Positions 1 through 6,155 of a stretch of DNA of 46,797 nt are shown here, in pieces. The notes under the pieces are model-generated. The model searched no databases and was not told where the DNA came from. It was given only the letters and a program-made list of their open reading frames with translations. Each line of letters begins with the position of its first letter. The first letter of the stretch is position 1. The position numbers were made by a program, and so were the translations under genes. The stretch spans positions 1 through 46,797 of the forward strand of contig WHSR01000036.1 in the NCBI GenBank assembly GCA_009379995.1, written 5' to 3'. The stretch comes from Streptosporangiales bacterium (GTDB taxonomy: Bacteria > Actinomycetota > Actinomycetes > Streptosporangiales > WHSR01).

Positions 1-140
1 GCGGCCCCGGTGGCGGCCACGAGCCGTGGGCGCTGCAGGTCCTCGAGGTCTCAGGTGACCGGATCGTCGGGATCAACACCTTCCTCGACACGGCGCGACT
101 GTTCCCGCTGTTCGGTCTGCCCCCGCGGCCCGAGGCGTAG
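1..140 (+). CDS. C-terminal end of an ECF-type RNA polymerase sigma factor (partial)
   Basis: The first 140 bases are open in the frame that begins at base 3 and end with TAG at 138-140. The encoded tail reads [16 protein letters not shown] followed by [16 protein letters not shown]. This matches the end of actinobacterial ECF sigma factors that carry a C-terminal SnoaL-like domain, where this last strand and helix are typical. The sigma-2 and sigma-4 regions lie outside the window, so the subgroup cannot be told. It overlaps the last 30 codons of the convergent STAS gene, so one of the two 3' ends may be slightly misjudged. The family call is inference from a short tail. Confidence 0.6.
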   Translation, partial: GPGGGHEPWALQVLEVSGDRIVGINTFLDTARLFPLFGLPPRPEA

Positions 141-545
141 GTCCCGGCCACACAGCGGCAAAACGTCGCTCAGACCCACCAACGCGAGCAGCTCCTGCAG
201 CTCACGCGAGGCGTGCCGGAGGCCGAACCTGCGGCCCAGCCGCCGGGCGGTCAGCGCCAGCCGCGCCAGCGCGTCGACGGTGCCGGCGTCGGGGTCGGTG
301 AGCGACGCCACGTCGCAGACGACCAGGTCGGCGTCGCTGCCCTCCAGCAGCGTACGGATGTGCTCGCCCAGCCTCGGGACGTCGGCGGGACCGATCGGAC
401 CACCGATCACCAACACGGCCACGCCCGACCCCGGAGGCGGTCCAGGGACGTCCGCGGGAAGCGCCGGCACATCGTCGGGAGCGACCAACCGCCGACCTCC
501 TTTACCGTCACCGAAGTAGAGACCGGACGGCCCGGCGAAACTCAT
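51..545 (-). CDS. STAS-domain protein (anti-sigma factor antagonist-like)
   Basis: A protein of about 164 residues with a STAS-like core. The hydrophobic strands [10 protein letters not shown] and [22 protein letters not shown] are followed by a helix and the segment [23 protein letters not shown]. The last matches the fourth strand and helix of SpoIIAA/RsbV-like domains, which bind anti-sigma kinases or act as sensors. The residue after VASL is Thr rather than the usual phosphorylatable Ser-Ala context, so classical RsbW control is uncertain. A GGAAG motif sits six bases before the ATG at 545 but touches an ATG at 551, so 545 is preferred. The 3' end overlaps the convergent sigma-factor gene. 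Confidence 0.7.
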   Translation of the reverse strand: MSFAGPSGLYFGDGKGGRRLVAPDDVPALPADVPGPPPGSGVAVLVIGGPIGPADVPRLGEHIRTLLEGSDADLVVCDVASLTDPDAGTVDALARLALTARRLGRRFGLRHASRELQELLALVGLSDVLPLCGRDLRLGPRGQTEQREQSRRVEEGVDPDDPVT

Positions 546-581
546 CGCCATCTTCCGGCCCGAAAGGCGATTCTTGTGTGA

Positions 582-1052
582 TCACGCCGGTGAGGACACG
601 CGGTAGTATAGGTGGGTGACGCCCTTGCCCTCGATGACCCGGGGACCCCGAAGGGGCGCGGGTGCGACCGCGAGGTTGTCGAAGAAACGGATGCCGCCGC
701 CGAGGAGCACGGGAACCAAGTTGACTCTGATCTCGTCGAGCAGTCCAGCGTTGAGGCATTGTTGCGCGATGCTGGCTCCGCCGACGCCGACGATGCCGTC
801 GCCCGCGACGGCCTTGGCTTGCGAGACGGCGCTCTCGAACATCCGCCGCCCCGACACGACGGCTGCGATGTTCTCGATGAGGTCGCGCAGGTGACCCGCG
901 CTCGCTTCCGAGGTTCGGAATGTCACGGGCGAACCCGGTGCCGGAACGGCGACGTCGCCGTTCCCGTACCAACCGAAGAGGTGTTCGACCTCGTCGGCCG
1001 GCCCGGCGACGAAGCCGTCCAGCGACATCATCTCGGCCACAGCAGTTGCCAT
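582..1052 (-). CDS. RibD C-terminal/dihydrofolate reductase-like protein, internally shortened
   Basis: The N-terminus MATAVAEMMSLDGFVAGPAD and the C-terminal segment VGVGGASIAQQCLNAGLLDE are hallmarks of the bacterial DHFR-like RibD_C family, small NADPH-dependent reductases of mostly unknown substrate. In family members about 40 residues normally lie between the GRRMF motif and the helix that begins ESAV.QAKAVAGD. These residues, which usually carry a VPVFVVTH strand, are absent here and the two motifs are fused in frame. The protein is therefore only about 156 residues. The ATG at 1052 is preceded by GGGAG at good spacing. It may be a compact variant or an inactive remnant. Confidence 0.75.
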   Translation of the reverse strand: MATAVAEMMSLDGFVAGPADEVEHLFGWYGNGDVAVPAPGSPVTFRTSEASAGHLRDLIENIAAVVSGRRMFESAVSQAKAVAGDGIVGVGGASIAQQCLNAGLLDEIRVNLVPVLLGGGIRFFDNLAVAPAPLRGPRVIEGKGVTHLYYRVSSPA

Positions 1053-1185
1053 GGGTCTGCTCCCTCGTCTCCTACCGCGGGCACGTCGCCGCTCCAGTAA
1101 GAGAGGACTCCGCGACCGTTCCGCATTCATCGGTGGACACGGAACGAGGGCGGCGCCAGGCAGGGCGTCGGGTATCCGCCGTCCG

Positions 1186-2223
1186 CTAGCCGGTTCGGAT
1201 GATGAGCTTCATGACCTCGGCGGGATGGCTCATGGCGTGGGCGATGGCGTCGGGCGCCTGCTCCAGGGGGCGCTCGTGGGTGAGAAGCCGGCGCACCACT
1301 GCCTGCTTGCGCTGCACGACGCGTACGGCCTCGGCGAACTGAGCCGCCCCGCACACGGTCGACCCGAGTATGTCGGGCTCCTTCTCGGTGAACCACGACA
1401 CGTTCAGGGAGAGCTCCTTGTGGGAGATCCCGACGACCACCACCCGCCCGGCCGGCGAGATCATCTCGACGGCGCTGCGGATCGCCGCCGGCTCGCCGGT
1501 GCAGTCGATGACGACAGGGGGCCCCTCGCCGCCCGCCCACTCCCGTACCAGCGGGACGACGTCCTCGTGTTCGGAGAGGTCGAGCGTCTCGGCGCCCGCC
1601 GCGCGGCCGAGCGCCAGCCGGCCCGCTACCAGGTCGGTCATCAGCACCTTGGCGCCCCGCTCCCCGGCGACCAGCGCCACGGCTTGGCCGATCGGCCCCG
1701 CGCCGAGCACGGCGACCGGCTCGCCGGCCGCTATCCGCCCGCGATCGGCCGCCTGGACCGCGATGGAGGTCGGCTCGCAGAACGCCGCCACCTGCGGTTC
1801 AAGATCCCCGACCGGGAAAACCTGGGAGGCCGGTACGGGAAACCGCTCCTGCAACGCGCCGTCCACGTGTACGCCGACGAGCCGGAAGTTCGGACACGCG
1901 TTGCGGCGGCCGATCCGGCAGGCGTAGCAGGTCCCGCACGAGGACAGCGGCCAGACCGCTACCCGTACTCCCACATCGAGCCCGGCCGGGCAGTCGGGGC
2001 CGAGTGCCTCGATCGTGCCGGCCACCTCGTGCCCCTGGATGCGGGGATACTGCGGGCCGAACGCCTCCGGCGTGACCAGCTCACCGGTGAGGAAGTGGTA
2101 GTCCGAGCCGCAAACGCCGACGGCCTCCGGACGGACCAAGACCTCCCCGGAGGCGAGTTCGCGGGGCTCGGGCACGTCGGTCAGCTCCATCGATCCGGCG
2201 CTGCGGGTCACGATCGCGCGCAT
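1186..2223 (-). CDS. Zinc-dependent medium-chain alcohol/polyol dehydrogenase
   Basis: A protein of 345 residues of the MDR superfamily, sorbitol/threonine dehydrogenase-like. Catalytic zinc ligands are visible as Cys38 (VGVCGSD) and the His65-Glu66 pair (GHEVAG). The structural zinc lobe is complete, with Cys96, Cys99, Cys102 and Cys110. The nucleotide-binding strand VAVLGAGPIGQAVAL follows near residue 175. The start at 2223 has GGAGG seven bases upstream and begins with the usual MRAIV strand; longer in-frame starts add unrelated sequence. It lies 156 bp downstream of the SDR gene on the same strand, with a promoter-like region between them. It probably oxidises a polyol or sugar derivative in the same pathway as the SDR and cupin genes; the substrate is unknown. 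Confidence 0.9.
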   Translation of the reverse strand: MRAIVTRSAGSMELTDVPEPRELASGEVLVRPEAVGVCGSDYHFLTGELVTPEAFGPQYPRIQGHEVAGTIEALGPDCPAGLDVGVRVAVWPLSSCGTCYACRIGRRNACPNFRLVGVHVDGALQERFPVPASQVFPVGDLEPQVAAFCEPTSIAVQAADRGRIAAGEPVAVLGAGPIGQAVALVAGERGAKVLMTDLVAGRLALGRAAGAETLDLSEHEDVVPLVREWAGGEGPPVVIDCTGEPAAIRSAVEMISPAGRVVVVGISHKELSLNVSWFTEKEPDILGSTVCGAAQFAEAVRVVQRKQAVVRRLLTHERPLEQAPDAIAHAMSHPAEVMKLIIRTG

Positions 2224-2328
2224 CTCGCCGCCTCCATCAATGTTCCCTGTGATTGTCGGGTCGCGCCGGAGCACGCTCCACTGAGCTGCGAAAAAACCCG
2301 GGATAGACGGGTCTGCGAGGACTAGTAA

Positions 2329-2368
2329 ATTGACATTATTCATGCCAGGCGTCAACGAATTTGTCAAT
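2329..2368 (-). promoter_or_regulatory. Candidate promoter/operator of the dehydrogenase gene
   Basis: ATTGACA at 2329-2335 and TGTCAAT at 2362-2368 form a perfect 7-bp inverted repeat. Another GTCAA lies at 2351-2355. On the minus strand the right arm reads TTGACA and could be a -35 box for the downstream dehydrogenase. The same TTGAC/GTCAA half-sites occur upstream of the SDR/cupin pair, suggesting one regulator for both. No regulator gene is adjacent. Confidence 0.4.
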
Positions 2369-2379
2369 CAGCCGGACCC

Positions 2380-3189
2380 TCAGCTTGCCAGCCAGCCGCC
2401 GTCAACCGCGAACGTCCAGCCGGTGCAGTAGTCGGACGCAGGCGAAGCGAGGAAGACTGCCAAACCCTTGAGATCCTCCGGGTCGCCCACCCGGCCGAGC
2501 GGCGTCCGTTCGACGATGGTCTCCCGCAGTCGGACGGCCTCCGGATCGTTGGAGAACATGTGGCCCCCAGCGATCTGGGTGCGGATGTAGCCGGGCGCGA
2601 TGGCGTTGATCCGGATCCCCTTCGGCCCGAGGTTGATCGCCGCGGATCGGGTCAGCCCGACCACGCCGCTCTTGGCCGCGGTGTACCCGTAGATGCCGAA
2701 GAGTGGGTCGCCGCGGAGTCCGTACAGCGACGCCGTCGTCACGATCTTGCCGTAGCCGCGCGGCACCATGCTGCCCGCCGCGGCGCGTACGGTCAGGTAG
2801 GTCCCGGTGAGGTCGACGTCGATGACCTCCTGCCAGCCGGACAGCGTGGTCTCCTCGAGGTCACCGGCCTCGCCGGCGACGCCAGCGTTGGCGAACACCA
2901 CATCCAGCGGGCCGAGTGCCTCCTCCGCCTGCCGGAAGGCGGAGTCCACGGCCCGCTCGTCGGAGACGTCGGCGCCGATGGCGTGTCCAGCCCGCCCAAG
3001 CTCGCGTACCAGCTCCACGGTGTCCTGGGCGGTATCGGGCTTGATGTCGACGCAGGCGACGTCCGCTCCGGCCTCGGCGAGCGCTTCGGCGAACGCCCTC
3101 CCCAGCCCGCTGCCGGCCCCGGTGACGAGGCCCACCTTGCCGTCGAGTCGGAAGGAGTCGAGTACATTCCTCTTCGCCTCGGGGTTCAC
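2380..3189 (-). CDS. Short-chain dehydrogenase/reductase (SDR)
   Basis: A classical SDR of 269 residues. The TGAGSGLG cofactor motif is at residues 23-30, the NAG motif at 101-103 and the catalytic triad Ser154, Tyr169 and Lys173 in YGYTAAKSG. An acidic Asp at the end of the second beta strand (ACVDIK) favours NAD over NADP. The C-terminal YCTGWTFAVDGGW segment is typical of the family. The GTG at 3189 is chosen because GGGAGG precedes it by about six bases. It lies upstream of the zinc dehydrogenase and is divergent from the cupin gene, which points to a shared small-molecule catabolic unit. Substrate unknown. Confidence 0.88.
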   Translation of the reverse strand: MNPEAKRNVLDSFRLDGKVGLVTGAGSGLGRAFAEALAEAGADVACVDIKPDTAQDTVELVRELGRAGHAIGADVSDERAVDSAFRQAEEALGPLDVVFANAGVAGEAGDLEETTLSGWQEVIDVDLTGTYLTVRAAAGSMVPRGYGKIVTTASLYGLRGDPLFGIYGYTAAKSGVVGLTRSAAINLGPKGIRINAIAPGYIRTQIAGGHMFSNDPEAVRLRETIVERTPLGRVGDPEDLKGLAVFLASPASDYCTGWTFAVDGGWLAS

Positions 3190-3305
3190 TTTCCACCTCC
3201 CGGCACTGGCTCGATTGAGTATCCCTTGACTCTCGATCGTCAGGTCAAGTGTGATACAAAGCGAAGTATGTAGACACCCTGCAGTCGCGTGGGAGGAGAG
3301 ACGAC
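3190..3305. promoter_or_regulatory. Divergent SDR/cupin promoter region with inverted repeat
   Basis: This 116-bp gap holds the perfect inverted repeat CTTGAC (3225-3230) and GTCAAG (3244-3249). Flanking ATCCCTTGAC and GTCAAGTGTGAT extend the symmetry imperfectly. TTGACT at 3226-3231 may also be a -35 element for the cupin gene, with a TGATAC-like -10 about 19 bases on. The layout suits an operator controlling both divergent genes. Confidence 0.4.
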
Positions 3306-3839
3306 GTGGCTGAAGCGGCAAAGACTGAGTTCTGGCGCGACATCGAACCGATTAGCAGCGTCTTCAAACCGCACGCGCTGCCGGAGGTCTACCGGCCGGA
3401 CGCGCCGACCGACGACGAGCGCTACTACGTCCCGCTCACCGAGACTGTCGGTACCCGCCCGTTGTTCATCATGCCCAGCCAGAACAGGTGGTGCGACGTC
3501 CTGATGGCCACGGCCGCCGGCCTGGTCAACCGCCACTACCACCCGCAGCAGGTCTTCGCCTACACCATCTCCGGCAAGTGGGGCTACCTGGAGCACGACT
3601 GGATCGCCACCGCTGGCGACTTCGTGTACGAGGCGCCGGGTGAGGCGCATACGTTGGTGGCCTACGAGCACGAGCAGCCGATGAAGGTCCACTTCAACGT
3701 CACCGGCCCGTTGGTGTGGCTGGACGAGAAGGGCGAGCCGGAGGGCTACTTCGACGTCTACGACTACATCGAGCTGTGCAAGGAGCACTACGCGAAGGTC
3801 GGGATCGGCGCGGACTACGTCGACTCGCTGATCCGCTGA
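3306..3839 (+). CDS. Cupin-domain protein, 2,4'-dihydroxyacetophenone dioxygenase-like
   Basis: A 177-residue single-cupin protein. The metal-binding motif 1 is seen as VNRHYHPQQVFAYTISGKWGYLEH, with two His, a Gln and a Tyr/Gly pattern. Motif 2 is GDFVYEAPGEAHTL with its His. The overall sequence resembles the 2,4'-dihydroxyacetophenone dioxygenase group, non-haem iron enzymes that cleave a C-C bond in an aromatic side chain, but many members are untested. The GTG start is preceded by GGGAGGAG at 3290-3297. It is divergent from the SDR and zinc dehydrogenase, so it may act on the same compound. The exact substrate is not inferable. Confidence 0.75.
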   Translation: MAEAAKTEFWRDIEPISSVFKPHALPEVYRPDAPTDDERYYVPLTETVGTRPLFIMPSQNRWCDVLMATAAGLVNRHYHPQQVFAYTISGKWGYLEHDWIATAGDFVYEAPGEAHTLVAYEHEQPMKVHFNVTGPLVWLDEKGEPEGYFDVYDYIELCKEHYAKVGIGADYVDSLIR

Positions 3840-3866
3840 TCACCCTGCTCAAGGGGGCGTGCTGGG

Positions 3867-5132
3867 TCAGCCGCCGGCCTGAGCCGCTCGTGGCGGGCCG
3901 TCGTCCGGTTCGATGCCGTGCCGGCGGAGCAGGGCCTGCAGACGCTCGACCTCGGCGCGCAGCCGGTGGGTCTCCTCGACGAGTGCGACCGGGTCGACGA
4001 TGGCCATCCACTGCTTCACTTGCCGCCTCGTCTCGGTGAGGAGCTGTTTTTCCGCGTCGCGCAGCGTGCCGGCGGTGTCGAGGTCGCCGGCGTCGATGGC
4101 GGCCTCCTTGCTCCGGCGTACCCGGGCGATCTGTTCGTCGAAGTAGCGAAGGTCCGGGGGCGCGGTATGCGGGTCCTTGCCCAGATAACCGTGCAGCATC
4201 CGAATCACCTGCCCCTGGGTGCTGGCGTGGCCGGCGCCCAGCTTCACCAGAACCTGGGCTGCCACCCCCTGGCCCTCGCGGATGAGGCCGAGCAGCAGGT
4301 GTTCGGTGCCGATGTAGTTGTGGCCGAGTTGAAATGCCTCCCGCAGCGCGCATTCGAAGATGGCCTTCTTGGCCCGCGGCGTGAACGGGACATGACCGGT
4401 CGGGGTGCCCGCGCCCCGGCCGATGATCTGCTCGACCTCGCGGCGTACCGCCTCGCCGGTGACCCCCATCGTGCCGAGCGCCTTGGCGGCCACGCCGTCA
4501 CCCTCGGCCACGAGGCCGAGCAGCAGGTGTTCGGTGCCGATGTAGTTGTGGCCGAGCCCGCGGGCCTCGGCCTGTGCCAGCACGACGACCGTGCGGGCCC
4601 GGTCGGTGAACCGGTGGAACGGGTCCTTGACCTTGGGACCCTTGGGGATCTTCAATCTCGCCGGGCGCCTGCGGGTGGGCAGCCATCTCAGCAGCATCGG
4701 CTGCCTCCCGCACGCGCGGTTCGGGTCGGGCGGATCGATGTCGGCGTCCTCACGCAGGCTCAGCCGCGGCGCCAGCCAGTCGGCCAACTCTCCGGCCTCG
4801 AGCCGGCCGGCGACCAGATCGGCGACCAGCGCCCGGGCCCTTTCCGGCGGGTCGAGATCGACCTGGAGGCCGTTGAGGGCCAGAAACTGCGCAGTGGCCA
4901 CCAGCGCGACCTGCTCGTTCCCGTGTGGCAGCGGGCGGCGGCGCAGCAGCGCCGCCAGCAGCGCGGCGGCCGAGCGCGCCGGATCCTCCCGGCTGAGCGG
5001 GACCAGGGGAGCGGCGTCGGCCAGGGCGGCCTCGGCCGCCGCCACGTCCAGCCGGTCGAGCGTCGCGTCGGTGTCCAGGTCAAGTACCCGGCCGGCGATG
5101 ACGACCAGGTCGGCTACCTGCAGCGCGATCAC
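3867..5132 (-). CDS. Degenerate Doc domain fused to ClpC N-terminal domain and UVR motif
   Basis: A 421-residue protein with three parts. Residues 1-125 resemble the Doc/Fic fold ([16 protein letters not shown], then [19 protein letters not shown]). The Doc motif HxFxDGNK is degraded to LPHGNEQ, so AMP or phosphate transfer is probably lost. Residues 172-318 are a complete double Clp_N domain with [14 protein letters not shown] at 194-207 and again at 270-283. The Glu of each GTEH corresponds to the phosphoarginine-binding glutamates described for Bacillus ClpC. Residues 328-365 form a UVR motif, and a coiled coil ends the protein. No AAA+ ATPase follows. It overlaps the upstream RHH gene by ATGA, so it sits in the toxin position of a TA operon. 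A role as a ClpC-related adaptor or decoy is inference. Confidence 0.82.
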   Translation of the reverse strand: MIALQVADLVVIAGRVLDLDTDATLDRLDVAAAEAALADAAPLVPLSREDPARSAAALLAALLRRRPLPHGNEQVALVATAQFLALNGLQVDLDPPERARALVADLVAGRLEAGELADWLAPRLSLREDADIDPPDPNRACGRQPMLLRWLPTRRRPARLKIPKGPKVKDPFHRFTDRARTVVVLAQAEARGLGHNYIGTEHLLLGLVAEGDGVAAKALGTMGVTGEAVRREVEQIIGRGAGTPTGHVPFTPRAKKAIFECALREAFQLGHNYIGTEHLLLGLIREGQGVAAQVLVKLGAGHASTQGQVIRMLHGYLGKDPHTAPPDLRYFDEQIARVRRSKEAAIDAGDLDTAGTLRDAEKQLLTETRRQVKQWMAIVDPVALVEETHRLRAEVERLQALLRRHGIEPDDGPPRAAQAGG

Positions 5133-5368
5133 GGCGCCCCGTCCCGGAAGAGCGTGAGGGTGCGTTCGTGGCGAGCCAGGTTCTCCTCCAGGAGCCGCTG
5201 GAACCGCTCGTCGCCCCGTCGCTGCTCCACCAGCGCGGCGATCGCCTCCCGCACCACGTCCGACACCGAACGGCCCTCCACCTCGGCCACCGCCTGTACG
5301 CGCTCGGCCAGCGATGGGTCGAGCCGCAACACCATGTTCTTGGTACGCGCGGAGCTGTCCTCAGACAT
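5129..5368 (-). CDS. Ribbon-helix-helix antitoxin-like DNA-binding protein
   Basis: A 79-residue protein. The N-terminal strand [20 protein letters not shown], followed by [17 protein letters not shown], is a CopG/ParD-type ribbon-helix-helix fold. Its charged C-terminal tail would be the toxin-binding part in TA antitoxins. Its stop overlaps the start of the Doc-Clp fusion by ATGA, indicating coupled translation. A perfect 18-bp palindrome ends two bases before its ATG, which fits autorepression. No Shine-Dalgarno sequence is visible, so the mRNA may be leaderless. The family call is firm; the TA role is inferred from arrangement. Confidence 0.85.
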   Translation of the reverse strand: MSEDSSARTKNMVLRLDPSLAERVQAVAEVEGRSVSDVVREAIAALVEQRRGDERFQRLLEENLARHERTLTLFRDGAP

Positions 5369-5369
5369 C

Positions 5370-5387
5370 GTGATATCATGATATCAC
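5370..5387. promoter_or_regulatory. Perfect 18-bp palindromic operator of the RHH/Doc-Clp operon
   Basis: GTGATATCATGATATCAC is its own reverse complement and contains two abutting TGATATCA 8-mers. It lies directly upstream of the RHH start codon at 5368. Palindromes of this kind are typical binding sites for autoregulating RHH antitoxins. The low GC content contrasts with the surroundings. Confidence 0.7.
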
Positions 5388-5401
5388 CGCCACAGGGAGG
5401 A

Positions 5402-5773
5402 CTATTGGTGGGGCAGTGGGCGCCGGGCGACGAAGCCGAGCTCGGTGCGGTGGTACCAGCCGAGTTCGGGCTCGTTCTCCAGCCAGCACAATCGCACCGA
5501 CTGTCCGTCGAGCACGGCCGGAAAGTCCACGAGGACCGGGGCGATGCCCTTCACCTCGATGTCATTGGCGATGAACCAGGAGATGAGTTCGTCCAGGGTG
5601 GCCTCGAGCGCCTTCGCCTCCGGGATGCCACCCTGCGGCGACGGCTCGCCGCTGCGCAGTTCGAGGCTCAGCTCGGCGAGGTCCGCCCGTACCGCGACGA
5701 TTCTCTCGGTCTGGTGCCGCACCTGCGGCATGAGGCCGTGGGCCTCGTCAACTGTGAAAGTCTTCTCGGTCAT
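5402..5773 (-). CDS. DUF2203 family protein
   Basis: A 123-residue protein with the family pattern: N-terminal FTVDEAHGLMPQVR helix, a central helix rich in acidic residues, then IEVKGIAPVLVDFPAVLDG and VRLCWLENEPELGWYHR. DUF2203 proteins are small, soluble and of unknown function. They are often linked to metal or iron metabolism only by context. The ATG overlaps the stop of the preceding DUF488 gene (ATGA at 5770-5773), so the two are translationally coupled. No signal peptide or membrane segment is present. Confidence 0.85.
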   Translation of the reverse strand: MTEKTFTVDEAHGLMPQVRHQTERIVAVRADLAELSLELRSGEPSPQGGIPEAKALEATLDELISWFIANDIEVKGIAPVLVDFPAVLDGQSVRLCWLENEPELGWYHRTELGFVARRPLPHQ

Positions 5774-6126
5774 GGACGTATGCGCTCCAGTACGTAGTCG
5801 CGCAGCGCGACCGCGTTGTTGTGCTTATCGTCCCGCGCGGAGTACAGCAGCGTGACCGGGCCCCGTCGGGCCGCGTCGAACAGGGGCAGCAAAGCATCGC
5901 CCGCCCCGTCCAGCTCCCGGTGGTAGCGTTCCCGGAACTCCTCCCACCGCTCGGGCCGATGGCCGAACCACTTCCGCAGCTCGCTGCTTGGCGCAAGATC
6001 GCGCAACCAGCCGTCGAGGGCGAGATCGTCCTTGCGCAGCCCGCGCGGCCACACCCGGTCGACGAGGAAGACCTTCCCGCGGCGCGGCCCGGTGTCGTAG
6101 ACCCGTTGCACCTCGATCTCAGCCAC
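5770..6126 (-). CDS. DUF488 family protein (YeaO-like)
   Basis: A 118-residue protein. The diagnostic segment VFLVDRVWPRGLRKDDLALD is followed by WLRDLAPSSELRKWFGH, RWEEFRERYHRELD and VTLLYSARDDKHNNA. All are conserved in the YeaO/DUF488 group, which has a small alpha/beta fold with conserved Arg and His residues and no settled function. The GTG at 6126 is the best start because homology begins there; no strong ribosome site is visible. The frame stays open far upstream as antisense of the CHAT gene, which is not coding. It is coupled to DUF2203 and lies 29 bp after the CHAT gene, so it may be co-transcribed with that operon. Confidence 0.85.
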   Translation of the reverse strand: MAEIEVQRVYDTGPRRGKVFLVDRVWPRGLRKDDLALDGWLRDLAPSSELRKWFGHRPERWEEFRERYHRELDGAGDALLPLFDAARRGPVTLLYSARDDKHNNAVALRDYVLERIRP

Positions 6127-6155
6127 GGCACCCACGCTACGCACGCTACCGTCAG

